Of a stretch of 64,000 bases of DNA, positions 32,457-42,801 are shown piece after piece. The position numbers were made by a program, and so were the translations under genes. The notes under the pieces were generated by a model. The model saw nothing but the letters and a program-made list of their open reading frames with translations. It did no database searches and was not told where the DNA came from. The DNA is from Oryzias latipes (taxonomy: Eukaryota; Chordata; Actinopteri; Beloniformes; Adrianichthyidae): contig NC_019872.2 of NCBI RefSeq assembly GCF_002234675.1, forward strand, positions 9,564,950-9,628,949, read 5' to 3'. The number at the start of each line of letters is the position of its first letter. The stretch's first letter is position 1.

Positions 32457-33760
32457 CTGCTCAAAAGTATAAAGGGAACACTAAGATAGTACATCCTAAA
32501 ACTGAATGCATGACATTCTTATTAAACACTTTCTTTATATAGTTTCAGTTTCTGACAACAGAAATTACACCAAAAAAAAAAAAAAATCTAATGTATTCAC
32601 TCATGGAGGCCTGGATTTGGAGTCACACTCAAAATGAAAGTGGAAAAACACATTAGAAGCTAATATAACTTTGATGTAATGTCCCTATGACAAGTAAAAA
32701 TAAAGCGCCATAGTGTTTGTGTGGCTTCCACATACCTGTAAAACCCCCGTCCAAGGCCTGGGCATGCTCCTGATGAGGTGCTGTCCTCCCAGACCTGGAC
32801 TAAAACATCTGTGGACTGAGGTTCATTGTGATGTTGGTGGATAAAGTGAGACATGATGTCCTTGATGCGTTCGATTGGATTCGTGTCTGGGGAACAGGGG
32901 GCCAGTCCATAGCATTAATGCTTTCGTCTTATATGAACTGCAGATACACTCCAACCCCAGCAGATCTGCCATCATTTTGCTTTAGGACAAACTCGGGGCT
33001 AACTGCCAGCATATGGTCTCTTCAGGAGTCTGTGGATCCCACCCCTGTACCAAATTGCAGTCAGGCTTTCTCCGGCTGTACAGTTCCCCAAAGAAATGCC
33101 ACCCAACACTGACCCAAACCGGCCATGCTGGAGAATGTTGCAGGCAGCAGAACATTCTCCATGGCGTGTCCAGACTTTGGGCAAGACCTGTGGTAAATTT
33201 TCCAATCTTTGTGTTCCCTGGAAAAAGCCAAACATTCTGCAAGATGTCTGCATGCAGTCTGTTTCTGACCATTTGAGCAGACACAATCATACGTGGCCTA
33301 CCAGAGGTCATTTTGTAGAGCTCTGGCAGTGCTTTTTCTTGCACAAAGGTTGAGGTAGCAGTCCGGCTTATGAGTTGCCAGCCTCGTATGGCCTCCTCCA
33401 CGTCTCCTAATGTACTGCTGTCCCCTGGTAGTGCCGTCTTACTCTTCTCAAACCTTTTTGCCACAGCTCACATTGATGTACTATCTTGAATGAGCAGTAC
33501 TACTTAAACCAGTTGCATAGGTTGTAGGTTGTTTTCCAAAGGGACCAGAACATCAGCCAGAAAGAGCAGGAACGGAGAAGTGGTCTGTGGTCACCACCTG
33601 CAGAACCACACATGTGTTGGGGCTGTCTTGCTGATTGCCTATAATTTACACCTGTTGTCTGTTCCATTTGCACTACAGCATGTGAAATTAATTGTCAATC
33701 AGTGTTGCCTCCCGAGTATACAGTTTTATTTCACAGAAGTGTCATTGAACACAAACATAA
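32457..33760 (-). mobile_element. Tc1-like transposon, near full length, degenerate
   Basis: The left end CTGCTCAAAAGTATAAAGGGAACAC resembles the terminal repeat of an abundant teleost Tc1 family. The complement holds transposase pieces: ALPELYKMTSGRPRMIVSAQ and VRNRLHAD from the N-terminal domain, and CSPDTNPIERIKDIMSHFIH, which covers the SPDLNPIE..WD segment before the last catalytic acid. Frames are broken in several places. The right terminal repeat is eroded, so that edge is approximate. Confidence 0.8.
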
Positions 33761-34597
33761 CTGAACTTATGTTACACTACACACCTGAGAAATGTGTGAA
33801 TTAACTTTTTGGGACAGATAATGTCTTTCCAAAAGTACTTCATGTTTAATTGATTCCATTTTTTTTGACATTGTGATAATTTCAGGCCAACACCTTTCTT
33901 GTGAGGCATTATGGGGATGCCAGGGGGAGGGCCCTGCAGCTGGTCTGGAAATTGAGACACAGTGCAGCCTGATCACTATTACTCAGACTTTTACCTGTAG
34001 TTTGGATTAAAGGCAGATAATTGAGAGTATAAATGAGTATAAGGATAAATGTGGATCAAAGGATTTTCATTTCCAGGAAAAAGATAACAGAGAGAAAGGA
34101 TTTGTTGACCAAAAGTATGCAGGCCCCTATTTAATATCCAGTTCCAATGTTGACAATGAAAATAAAGGAGTTAAGAGTTGATGATGTTCACAAGCTAAAA
34201 AATCAGCAAAATCTGCAAGATAAATGGAATCTCCATGCCCTATGTAGCTCTTCTGCTCACAGCTGTGCAAAAAAATTCTGCAGAAAAAATGTGTTTCTTT
34301 TAGCACTATAAAATTCACCATGTGACAGATTATGACACAAAATAGATGAATAATTTTCAGTTTCAGTTTATTTCTTATAACTGCAGTGAAAAAATAATAT
34401 GTTGGGTTTCCAATTTGCTATTTCATTGTAAAACAAGAAAAGGTAAAAAATGATTTTTTTCAGAATTTTCTTTTGACATTCCACGTTGAGAAAAAAATAA
34501 TGTTAAGGCTTGTAGTTACATACAGATGCCAATAGAGGGCAGCAGCTCTTTCAGCTTTCACTGTCTGATGTGCCTCTTGCCTTGAATATACACATTA
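33761..34597. other. Intergenic DNA, no gene seen
   Basis: No gene or named element recognised; the short open frames on the minus strand at 33767-33976 show no family features. Confidence 0.3.
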
Positions 34598-35562
34598 CAG
34601 TTTTTCTCAGTCGCTTTAGTACAATTCTCAGATCAGAATTGAAGTTTGCAAATACATGTGTGCAATTCTCAAAACAATTTGTATAAACAGCAAAACACTA
34701 TGGATTTCTTGCAAAAGCCTGTAACTTGCTCAAAATCTTTAGTTCATCTCTCAAAACTAAGTCTTTATGTCATTGAACATGTCAGTGCCATCAGAGTGTC
34801 AAGTCATTGTGTCATTGTCTACGAACAAGACAGTCAAATGACTTAGTCATGTTGTCAATATAACTGTGTACTTTAGAGGGAGTTTCTGATGGAAACTATG
34901 GCTAAAGTTTTGATGACAATTATTGTAAAATGGAAGTTACACCTTTTTTGTTTGATTGCAGGAGACTGGACAAGATTCACATTTACACTTTTATTGTTCA
35001 TATTGTAATATGTTGACAGACCATGTCATACCAACATAGAAAAATCCCACTGCAAACAGTAACACAAAGGGAAAAAAAAGATAGGACAATATTCTGTCCA
35101 ACAGTACAGGCAGTGCAGTAGGAATTGGTGTGGTCTTCCTACACCTCTTGTCGTTCTTGTATGTTAGGACACAAATTCTCATCCACATCACAGCGAATAT
35201 CCTCTCTTGCAATGCAGCAAAATCTTTTTGTCACATTATGACAACTTGGTCAACCATTTTGCAGTTAATGACTTAAACGATGAACTAATGACTAGGTGTT
35301 TTGAGGAGTAAGACTATTGCACAGTGAACTATATAATACATTTTGATCAACATGACATGAACAATTGATAATGTAGCAAAGAGCAGAGAATTGGACATAA
35401 TCATTTGCATGGATGTACCAAAAGCAATTGCAACTTGTTCAAAGAAGTGAGAAACTGCTTATATGATCTGCCCAAGTGACATCATGATGTGAAGATTGAA
35501 CAAATAGTTTGGGGAATTTCATTCTGATCTGAGAATTGTACTAAACCGACTAAGAAAAACTG
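34598..35562. mobile_element. mariner/Tc1-type element with 42-bp inverted ends
   Basis: The outer 42 bases (CAGTTTTTCTCAGTCGCTTT...CAGATCAGAAT) match their inverted counterpart at 35521-35562 with two differences, and both sides are flanked by TA, the target site of the Tc1/mariner superfamily. The 965-bp body has only a 73-codon minus frame (34991-35212) that may be a remnant of a transposase. The near-perfect ends suggest moderate age. Confidence 0.88.
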
Positions 35563-35698
35563 TAACAGTCAGTGAAATAATAGCTCACTGGTTTCAGACC
35601 AGTTTGACTCTTAGCAAACTGGTATGCTGGACTTCTACTGAGTCCACTGACTGTATGAGAGAACTGGAATGAGTGAGCCCTCTCCCCTGGTGTTTTAA

Positions 35699-35903
35699 AC
35701 CTTGTGCTATCATAGACGACCCCACCCTTGCATTAACCTGTTCTCCCTACCATGACAAAGGTGGATAAAGGTGGAAAGATTTCATGTAATCCATGGACAC
35801 CAGTGAGGATCACAAATCATTGAAGAAAAAAGGTTCAGCGCACTGTCTAGTGGGTCTAGATGACCCAACTCCCAATGTTAAAGTGCCTAGGATAGCACAA
35901 GGG
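35699..35903 (-). mobile_element. TTAA-target MITE, copy 3
   Basis: Same family and orientation as copy 2. The left end follows TTAA (35695-35698) with one changed base; the right TTAA is missing because a LINE fragment abuts it. Confidence 0.88.
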
Positions 35904-35904
35904 T

Positions 35905-36210
35905 ACCGAGCCGTGCCCTCAGCCGCCCAGCTCCCCAACTCTGGGAACTCTCTCTCCCCCTGACCTTGTAACATTGACTTCTTTTCAATATTCAAATCAA
36001 GACTCAAAACCTATCTGTTTAAATGTGCTTTTCCAAATCGCATTTTTTCATCATCCCTTTTCTGATTTTATTAAGATGTCAATTTATTTATTGTGCTTAT
36101 AAAATTTTGTTAAAGTGATTTGATTGTGTTTTACAGTGTCCTTAAGTGTTTTGAAAGGTGCTTTTAAATAAAAGGTATTATTATTATTATTATTATTGTT
36201 ATTATTATTA
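35905..36210 (+). mobile_element. LINE 3' end (L2/CR1-like) with (TTA)n tail
   Basis: A frame near 35970-36055 reads FFSIFKSRLKTYLFKCAFPN, the conserved end of the second LINE protein. It is followed by a short UTR and a (TTA)n simple repeat at 36172-36210 that acts as the element tail. It lies directly beside MITE copy 3 and about 260 bp upstream of the split OR gene. Confidence 0.75.
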
Positions 36211-36362
36211 ATATTCTCCAGAGTCACTTTCAGTGGTTGAGGTGTAAACTTCAGACAGGCTCACACCTGATTAGTGACAGCGGATGCCATAGAAACGTTG
36301 ATTCAGATCGACTTGGACCAATCACCTCTTACTGACGTCGCCTGTCTCCAAATAGTGGCACA

Positions 36363-36372
36363 TATTTATATG
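36363..36372 (+). promoter_or_regulatory. Possible TATA-like element of the split OR
   Basis: TATTTATATG lies about 100 bp upstream of the ATG at 36472. Position is plausible; there is no other evidence. Confidence 0.25.
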
Positions 36373-36471
36373 ACTTGCCTTCTGACTGCTCTGCTTTAAA
36401 TCGTCAACCGCAGATCAGCACTTCGGCTGCTTGGGTGCTGCGATTGCTGTCACGGATCACTTGCTTTCATC

Positions 36472-37895
36472 ATGGGTGAAGTGAACAACAACTTCACAAA
36501 AGTGTCAGAATTCATAATTGTGGGTTTTCCAGATCTCCAGCAGGAATATTTTCACTTAGTGGCATGGATCTTCTTCCTTCTTTATGTGATCACTGTGGTA
36601 GGCAACTCGATCCTGGTCGTTATCTTTAGTTTAGAGCCCAGTCTCCAGAAGCCCATGTACATCATCATGGTCAGTCTGGCTCTCTCAGACATCGGTAAAT
36701 ATGACATTTTAAATGCTAAATTATTTCTTTTGGTAATTCCAATTTTTTCTTTAGTGTTTTGCATTTTTCCCCCTTACAGGCTTTGCTACGGTGGCTTTAC
36801 CAAAACTGATTGCTCGGTACTGGTGGAACGATGGGATTATTGGCATTCACACTTGTTTTTTCCAAACACACATGATACATTACTTTGGGAGCCTAAACTC
36901 CCTTATTTTACTTACCATGGCATTGGACCGATGTCTAGCTGTTTGTTTTCCTTTCAGGTATAGAATGAATCTATTTTCTCACTTTCTTTGACCTCTGTAA
37001 CAATGAAAGAATACAATTAATCTTTTAATTTCTATATTTTTTCCTCAGATATCCCCTTCTGATGACAGTCCCCAACATGGTGGGCCTTACTGTTTTCTGC
37101 TGGATCATTGCGCACATCTTCCCTGGCATTGGCACCATAAACTTCACCTTTGCCTCATTTTGTGGACCCAACAAAATCATCCAGGCCTTCTGTGACACTT
37201 TGTCTCTCACAGCCCTCTCGTGTGGGAAGACAAATCAGTATGGGGCCTCCTATGGTGCGGCCATGTTTATACTTTATTTTCCTTTAGGCCTCATCATTGT
37301 CTCCTATTTTTGGATTATCATCTCTGTCTTCCGCATGCCCAACAATCAGGTGAGCTTAACCTTTTATTGTTATTTTTTTAACCCCTGTGCTATCATAGGC
37401 ACTTTAACATTGGGAGTTGGGTCATCTAGACCCACTAGACAGTGCGCTGAACCTTTTTTTTTTTAATGATTTGTGATCTTCACTGGTGTCCATGGATTAC
37501 ATGAAATCTTTCCACCTTTATCCACCTTTGTCATGGTAGGGAGAACATGTCAATGTAAAGGTGGGGTCATCTAAGATAGCACAAGGGTTAAGAATACTAT
37601 TTTTGGACATTTATAAAGGAAATTGTATTCTCTGCAGGGCAAAAAGAAGACCATTTCTACCTGTGCCACCCAAGGCTGTATCATCTCTATCTACTACATC
37701 CCACGCTTTTTTGTTTACTCCACACCGTTCTTTCCTAACCTAACAATGACGGCTGACAAGCGGATAATCACCACCCTCTTCTACAGCTTCTTTCCTCCAC
37801 TGAGCAATCCATTCATCTACTGTCTCAGAACCAAAGAGATCAAGGAAATTTTGAAGCGCTGGATCCAGAGACGAAAACGCATTGCACAAGGATAA
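36472..37895 (+). CDS. Odorant receptor with coding sequence split by three introns (319 aa)
   Basis: Exons 36472-36694, 36780-36957, 37049-37349 and 37638-37895 join in frame (960 bases with the stop) across GT-AG introns of 85, 91 and 288 bp. Landmarks in order: N-glycosylation site NFT at 7-9; VVGNSILVV in TM1; KPMYIIMVSLALSDI in TM2, cut by intron 1 inside the glycine codon after DI; MALDRCLAVCFPFRYP at the end of TM3, cut by intron 2; KKKTISTCATQGC at TM6 opening exon 4; and LSNPFIYCLRTKEI in TM7. Unlike the minus-strand array, it keeps the common PMY signature, so it belongs to another OR group. Intron 3 holds a complete 206-bp MITE. No stop or shift breaks the joined frame. Odorant detection is inferred from the family; most vertebrate ORs lack coding introns. 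Confidence 0.92.
37382..37587 (+). mobile_element. TTAA-target MITE, copy 4, inside OR intron 3
   Basis: Complete copy, 206 bp, flanked by TTAA on both sides (37378-37381 and 37588-37591). Without it and one TTAA the intron would be 78 bp, like its neighbours. Confidence 0.95.
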
Positions 37896-39600
37896 CCTGT
37901 GCAGGCTTTTAGTGGGCCAAAATCACACTGAAAACCGATCAGTCTGTGGCAAAAAGTGTTTACAGAAGTCCCTGACTAAGTCATGAATATAATATAAACT
38001 ATTTTCAAAAAAACTCACAATGTATCCCGTGTTCAAGGGAAAAATGTCAAATCAGTATTTGCTGTAAAAAGCTAATTTTTAGATTTATACCGGCATTTTA
38101 AGCTGCTGTGGCCAGTTATACTGAAAATATTCGTCTGATCTCGCTAACTTGAAAACGGGTGAGTAAAAGATCCTACTTTTTACCCACAGTTACAGTGGTC
38201 CAAGGGATTAACATGAAGATCTATTCCAAAAAACAGTTTTTTACGGGGGGGGGGGGGGGGGGGGGGGGTAGATTTGTATGCTATGTCAGTATAAGATTTT
38301 CCTTTTTCTTATTATTGTGGCAGGAGAATTTTTCAAATAGACAAAGTATGGAGCAAATCACCAAAAAGAAAAAAAAATGCTAAAGCACTTAAGCATCTTG
38401 CTTTAGTAACATCACTTAATATGTATGTCACACTCTGACACAACTTGCACCAACATGATAAAATACATTTTTTAATTTGTACGTTTGTGCTGTAAAAAAA
38501 TACTACATATGCAAATATTTTAATTTTTAGATATTTTCAGTGCATGCACTAAAGAACTTGTCATGAAGCTAATTTGCCTGAAGATGGCAGACTCCTCAAC
38601 CTTTTCACGGAACAAATAAAAAACCAAAACATAAAGGCCCACACGAAAACAAAGAAATATCCTTATTAAAATCAGACGCTCCTACTCCACATTTACATTT
38701 TTTATTTGATTCATGCAATCCTTTTTGTGCTTGAGCTTTATTTTATACCCCTGTAGATTTTAAACCCTTTCTGAAGTGTCAGAAATGTCCGTTTTATTTA
38801 TCTTTATTACCTGTTGCTGTAAATGTCACACATATTGAAATGACACAGCAGTGGTCTGACCTTAGCGAGGAAGCAGCAGTCATGCCGCCTGGTTTAGCAC
38901 AAATGGAATGGCTCCTGTAAATGGCGTGTCTGTGATCAGCTTCCTTTTATAAACACGCAGACTTCTTCCAAGAAGAAAGAATAGTTGTATTCATCCTAAA
39001 TATTTGGCTGCTCTTACTGTGTCATTTGCACAACATGACATGGCGGGGAGGGGAGGGTGAAAACAGGAAGGCTGGAAGGAAAAGCCTGCACAGAACCTCG
39101 CATGCCGTAGCAACAGTGGTGCAGTCATCCTCTGAGATTTACGCAGCTTTTTACTGCGCCTCTCCCACCGTGGCTCAAACTTTTGTGCTTACATTTTCTT
39201 TCTCCTCTAAACTACTTTTGATCATAAAATCAATTTTGAAAAATTCCGTTGTGTCTTTTACTCAGTCCAAACAAGAAGCAGTAGACGAAATGCCTTCCTG
39301 TACTCTATTTTTAACATGTTCCTTTGCCTTGGACTTTGGTCTTTTCGCAGTTGGGCAACCTGGGAGTGAGACAAAGTCACCACAATTGTTACAAAGGGAT
39401 ATTAAGTATCTTGTGAAACACAAGCTCATAAGGGAAAAAAACTGACAATCAAATATATCAAAATAAGTTTTGTTTCAGTGTGACGGAAAAGTATTTGACG
39501 GTCACTGATTGTACAAATTGTCCCACTTAAAAGTGCAGAGAGGTTAAAAAAGGAATTCAGGAAATCACTTTTTTATATTTAAATAATTTTTTATGCTTAA
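37896..39600. other. Downstream flank of split OR, no gene seen
   Basis: Contains the 3' UTR of the split OR on its left and a 24-base G run at 38245-38268. A 139-codon open frame at 39026-39445 has no recognisable domain and is probably not a gene. Confidence 0.35.
38245..38268. repeat. Poly-G tract, 24 bases
   Basis: Uninterrupted G run downstream of the split OR. Confidence 0.9.
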
Positions 39601-39805
39601 CCCTTGTGCTATCCTAGGCACTATAACATTGGGAGTTGGGTCATCTAGACCCACTAGACAGTGCTATGAGCCCTTTTTCTTCAATGATTTGTGAACCTCA
39701 CTGGTGTCCATGGATTACTTGAAATCTTTCCACCTTTATCCACCTTTGTCATGGTAGGAAGAACACGTCAATGTAAGGGTGGGGTCATCTAAGATAGCAC
39801 AAGGG
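39601..39805 (+). mobile_element. TTAA-target MITE, copy 5
   Basis: Complete, 205 bp, same orientation as copies 1 and 4. Left TTAA is intact (39597-39600); the right one reads ATAA. Confidence 0.92.
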
Positions 39806-39829
39806 ATAAGGTTGATCTGTTACTTCTCC

Positions 39830-40460
39830 TTGAAGATCTTCTACCCTCTATCTGTAACCTGTATTAATGGCACCTGTTTGAGCTGGTTATCCACCATGGC
39901 CAAGACCAAGGAACTGTCAAGGGACACCGGGGACAAGACTGTACTCCTGAACAAGACTGGAATGAACTAACTTACAATAAGCAAACAGCTGAGTCAGAAG
40001 AGATTTACTGGTCAACGACCTAAAGCTATTAGCAAAGGTTCCTCTTTGACACTGTTATGGATTGAAATCCTCATCCACAAGGCCACTGAGCTGGTCCGTA
40101 CTAAAGCATGAGTGTGTAAACATCTTGCATGACTGGATTTTCTGGCATGACAATGATCCCAAGCACGTCACCTGGGTAACAAAGATGTGGCTACATAATA
40201 AGTATTTCATGGTTCTGGAGCGGTCTAGACCAGACCTCAATTCAACAGAAAATCTATGGAGGTAGATAAAAGTCTGTGTTGTCTGACAGCTCCAAAAAAA
40301 TAAATAAATGAATGATAAAACAGCTCTTAAGAAGATCTGCATGGAAGAATGGACCAAAATAGTAGCTGCAATGTGTGCAGACCTGATTATGACCCAGGGA
40401 AAACGTTTTACCTCTGTTGTAACACATCGTCTTTTTATTTTTACTTCATCTTAAAGAAAC
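39830..40460 (+). mobile_element. Tc1-like transposon relic, internally deleted
   Basis: A frame from the ATG at 39896 begins MAKTKELSRDTGDKTVLLNK, the start of a Tc1-type transposase. Farther on, 40062-40265 reads [18 protein letters not shown] and [12 protein letters not shown], the second and third parts of the DDE domain. The middle of the gene is missing and frames are broken. Confidence 0.8.
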
Positions 40461-41369
40461 AATAAGAAGTTGTGGTCAGTTTCGGTCAAGATTTGTTCTG
40501 CAAACACGAAATGTTTCACATTTGATCCTTTCTACCTCAGGAGGCAAAAACACAGACCGCAATAGGAGACAACAAGGATTCAATGAAAATTTGATGAACA
40601 ATTTGTCAGCCTTCAGTTCGTCTTTCACAGTAATATCGCAAAAATAGCAGTCGATAGTGGATTGCTAGACTGGCTGTTGAGACGAGAAAAATCTGTGACA
40701 TTTTCTTCATCACACCATGAACCCTATGTTAATATAAATCTGACATTAGGTTATGAAGTGGGAATAAATGACAAATCTATTCCAGAACACTGTTACTCTA
40801 ATATTCTGGTTCTGAACTATTTAAGGTAGATAATTACATTCTTCAGATTTCCTTTGGACCTATCAATAAAAGAATTTATGAAGTATTATTGTTTTGCATT
40901 TTCATCGAAGTAGTCCCAGTTATTCTGTCTGTAACTTTGAATCAAATCCTCTCGAGCCTTTAATAGGAAAATACGATTAGGAAAATAACTGGATACCTCA
41001 GATATTGCTCGCCATTTTTGTTGCACCAGTAGTGTTAGGTTTAGGGTGGGAGGTGCTGCAAGCTAGCAGGAGAGCGAATCACAGAGCTATTAGCAACAGT
41101 GACGGAAAGAGGGGCGGTATTGCTACGTGCCAATTGTCCCGGCCACAGCTCGGAGGCAAATCTCTGATGAAGTACTGCCCTAAACTGTGTAGGAAATGAC
41201 ACAGGTTTTTAAAATTTGTCTTAAAAAGAGCATAATCATAATTAAAAGACCACTGGGAATCCTTTTGAAATAGATCAAAAGACGATCGGAGTGGGTCTTT
41301 AATCATCCCGTTCATTTACTTCAAACCTTCAATGTGTGTTTTAGCATTCAAAGTCACAAGGAAGCGCAC
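40461..41369. other. Intergenic DNA, no gene seen
   Basis: No recognisable coding or repeat family. It lies between the Tc1 relic and the inferred 3' end of ubl3. Confidence 0.3.
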
Positions 41370-41379
41370 TTCAATAACT

Positions 41380-41385
41380 TTTATT
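41380..41385 (-). terminator. ubl3: Candidate poly(A) signal of ubl3
   Basis: The complement reads AATAAA within CTAAATAAAAGTTATTG, about 1.4 kb downstream of the ubl3 stop codon. Other AATAAA matches exist nearby, so this choice is tentative. If right, the 3' UTR covers about 41.37-42.80 kb, including the TG repeat. Confidence 0.3.
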
Positions 41386-42444
41386 TAGTTTACAGATGTG
41401 TTTCAATTCTGAAGTCCAGAGTGGGAAGTGGGGGTGGAGGGCTTTAGTGCTATTTACACTCATTTTGAAAATGTTTATCTCTGTACAGATTGAAACCCTG
41501 ATCATTACAGTATTTTTTAAGACCTAGTGCTGTTACAAAGCAATTATTTAAAGCAAAAAAAAAAGGTTATATTAAATTATAAACAAATGAAAAAATTAAT
41601 AGCAAACTGCTTAGAAGAAATAAAAATACAAATTCATGATTCGGATAATAGTTAGGGATGATCTGCTGCTGTTAAGCACAAGACATTGCCAGCAAGTGAC
41701 TGTGAACTGGCTAGAAGCCAACCATATACACAATCAGAGACTAAACACCAATATAATGTATATCACCAAGATCTAAAGTCATCATGTTCTAGATAAGATT
41801 CATATTAAATATATTCTACACATGTTACCTTAGTTTGGAACATTACTTCCATGGGAAACATAAAATAAAACAAACTCTTTTTACATTTGTATCAATCTGA
41901 AAGAGCCTTCGCTTCATTTGTGCAAAATGGATTCTTTAATGCAGAATTCAGGTTCAGACAAAGAATTTTAAGACAAAAAAAGAAAAAAGAAAAGTTGATT
42001 TCCACTGAAAGAGAGAAGTCCTTCACAACACTGCTTGAAAGTGGAGCACAAGAAGACTTGAAGGTTGTGTAATGTGTTCATGCTTCATTTAATCACAACA
42101 CTGCATGGACTGTAAAAACACAGTCACAAAAAAATATCCCCAAAAAAAAGAAAAACCGACCTCCAACACTGGTCATTTGTCTCTTCGGCGTCTTGTTGGA
42201 CAAAAGGGGAGGAGTTTGTGGGATTTGGCCGGGTGCTCTGATCGGGCGCATCTGCAAATTGCTGCATAACTGAGCGAGTTTACCTAAACTTGTCTGCTGT
42301 GGTGTATGTGTTAGTGGCTAAAATTGTCAGCGGTCTGTTTAAGATGCCAAGGCCACAGTCATAAACTTGAGCCCTGCGAAGAAAAACATGGCAACCAGCT
42401 AGAATGATGAGCGGGTCTTAACAGACCAGCTGAGAATGGCTGGA

Positions 42445-42488
42445 CGTGTGTGTGTGTGTGTGTCTAGGTGTGTGTGTGTGTGTGTGTG
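42445..42488. repeat. (TG)n microsatellite
   Basis: Interrupted TG run, within the inferred 3' UTR of ubl3. Confidence 0.9.
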
Positions 42489-42801
42489 AGAGAGCTCGCA
42501 ATTGGCAGAAGGCTGAAGATAGAACAAAAACAAAACACACACGAGTCCAGTTCCTTCCTCTAATTATGAGTTACAATAACAAATTAAGAACAACTAAAGA
42601 ATCTGCCCTATTGTTAATCAATTTCCTGCTCCCAGGCTCTTAAATCGGCTGAGTGCAGTTGGGTGGTGGAGGGTTCATCCGTACACGTATCGGCATCGTC
42701 TACAGGCTCTAGGAGAAGGGACAGGCTGATCGGCTCCTGGACATTAACGGCGTGAACAAATGAGAGGGCCAGGGGGCCGGCTGGCAGTGCAGGTGTGCAG
42801 A

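Noticed and set aside
36472-36963. Single-exon reading of the split OR start (163 codons)
   Set aside because: After residue 74 the frame runs into intron 1 and exon 2 in the wrong register; the spliced reading restores all OR motifs.
39026-39445. 139-codon open frame
   Set aside because: No domain, no recognisable family and no second exon; probably chance.
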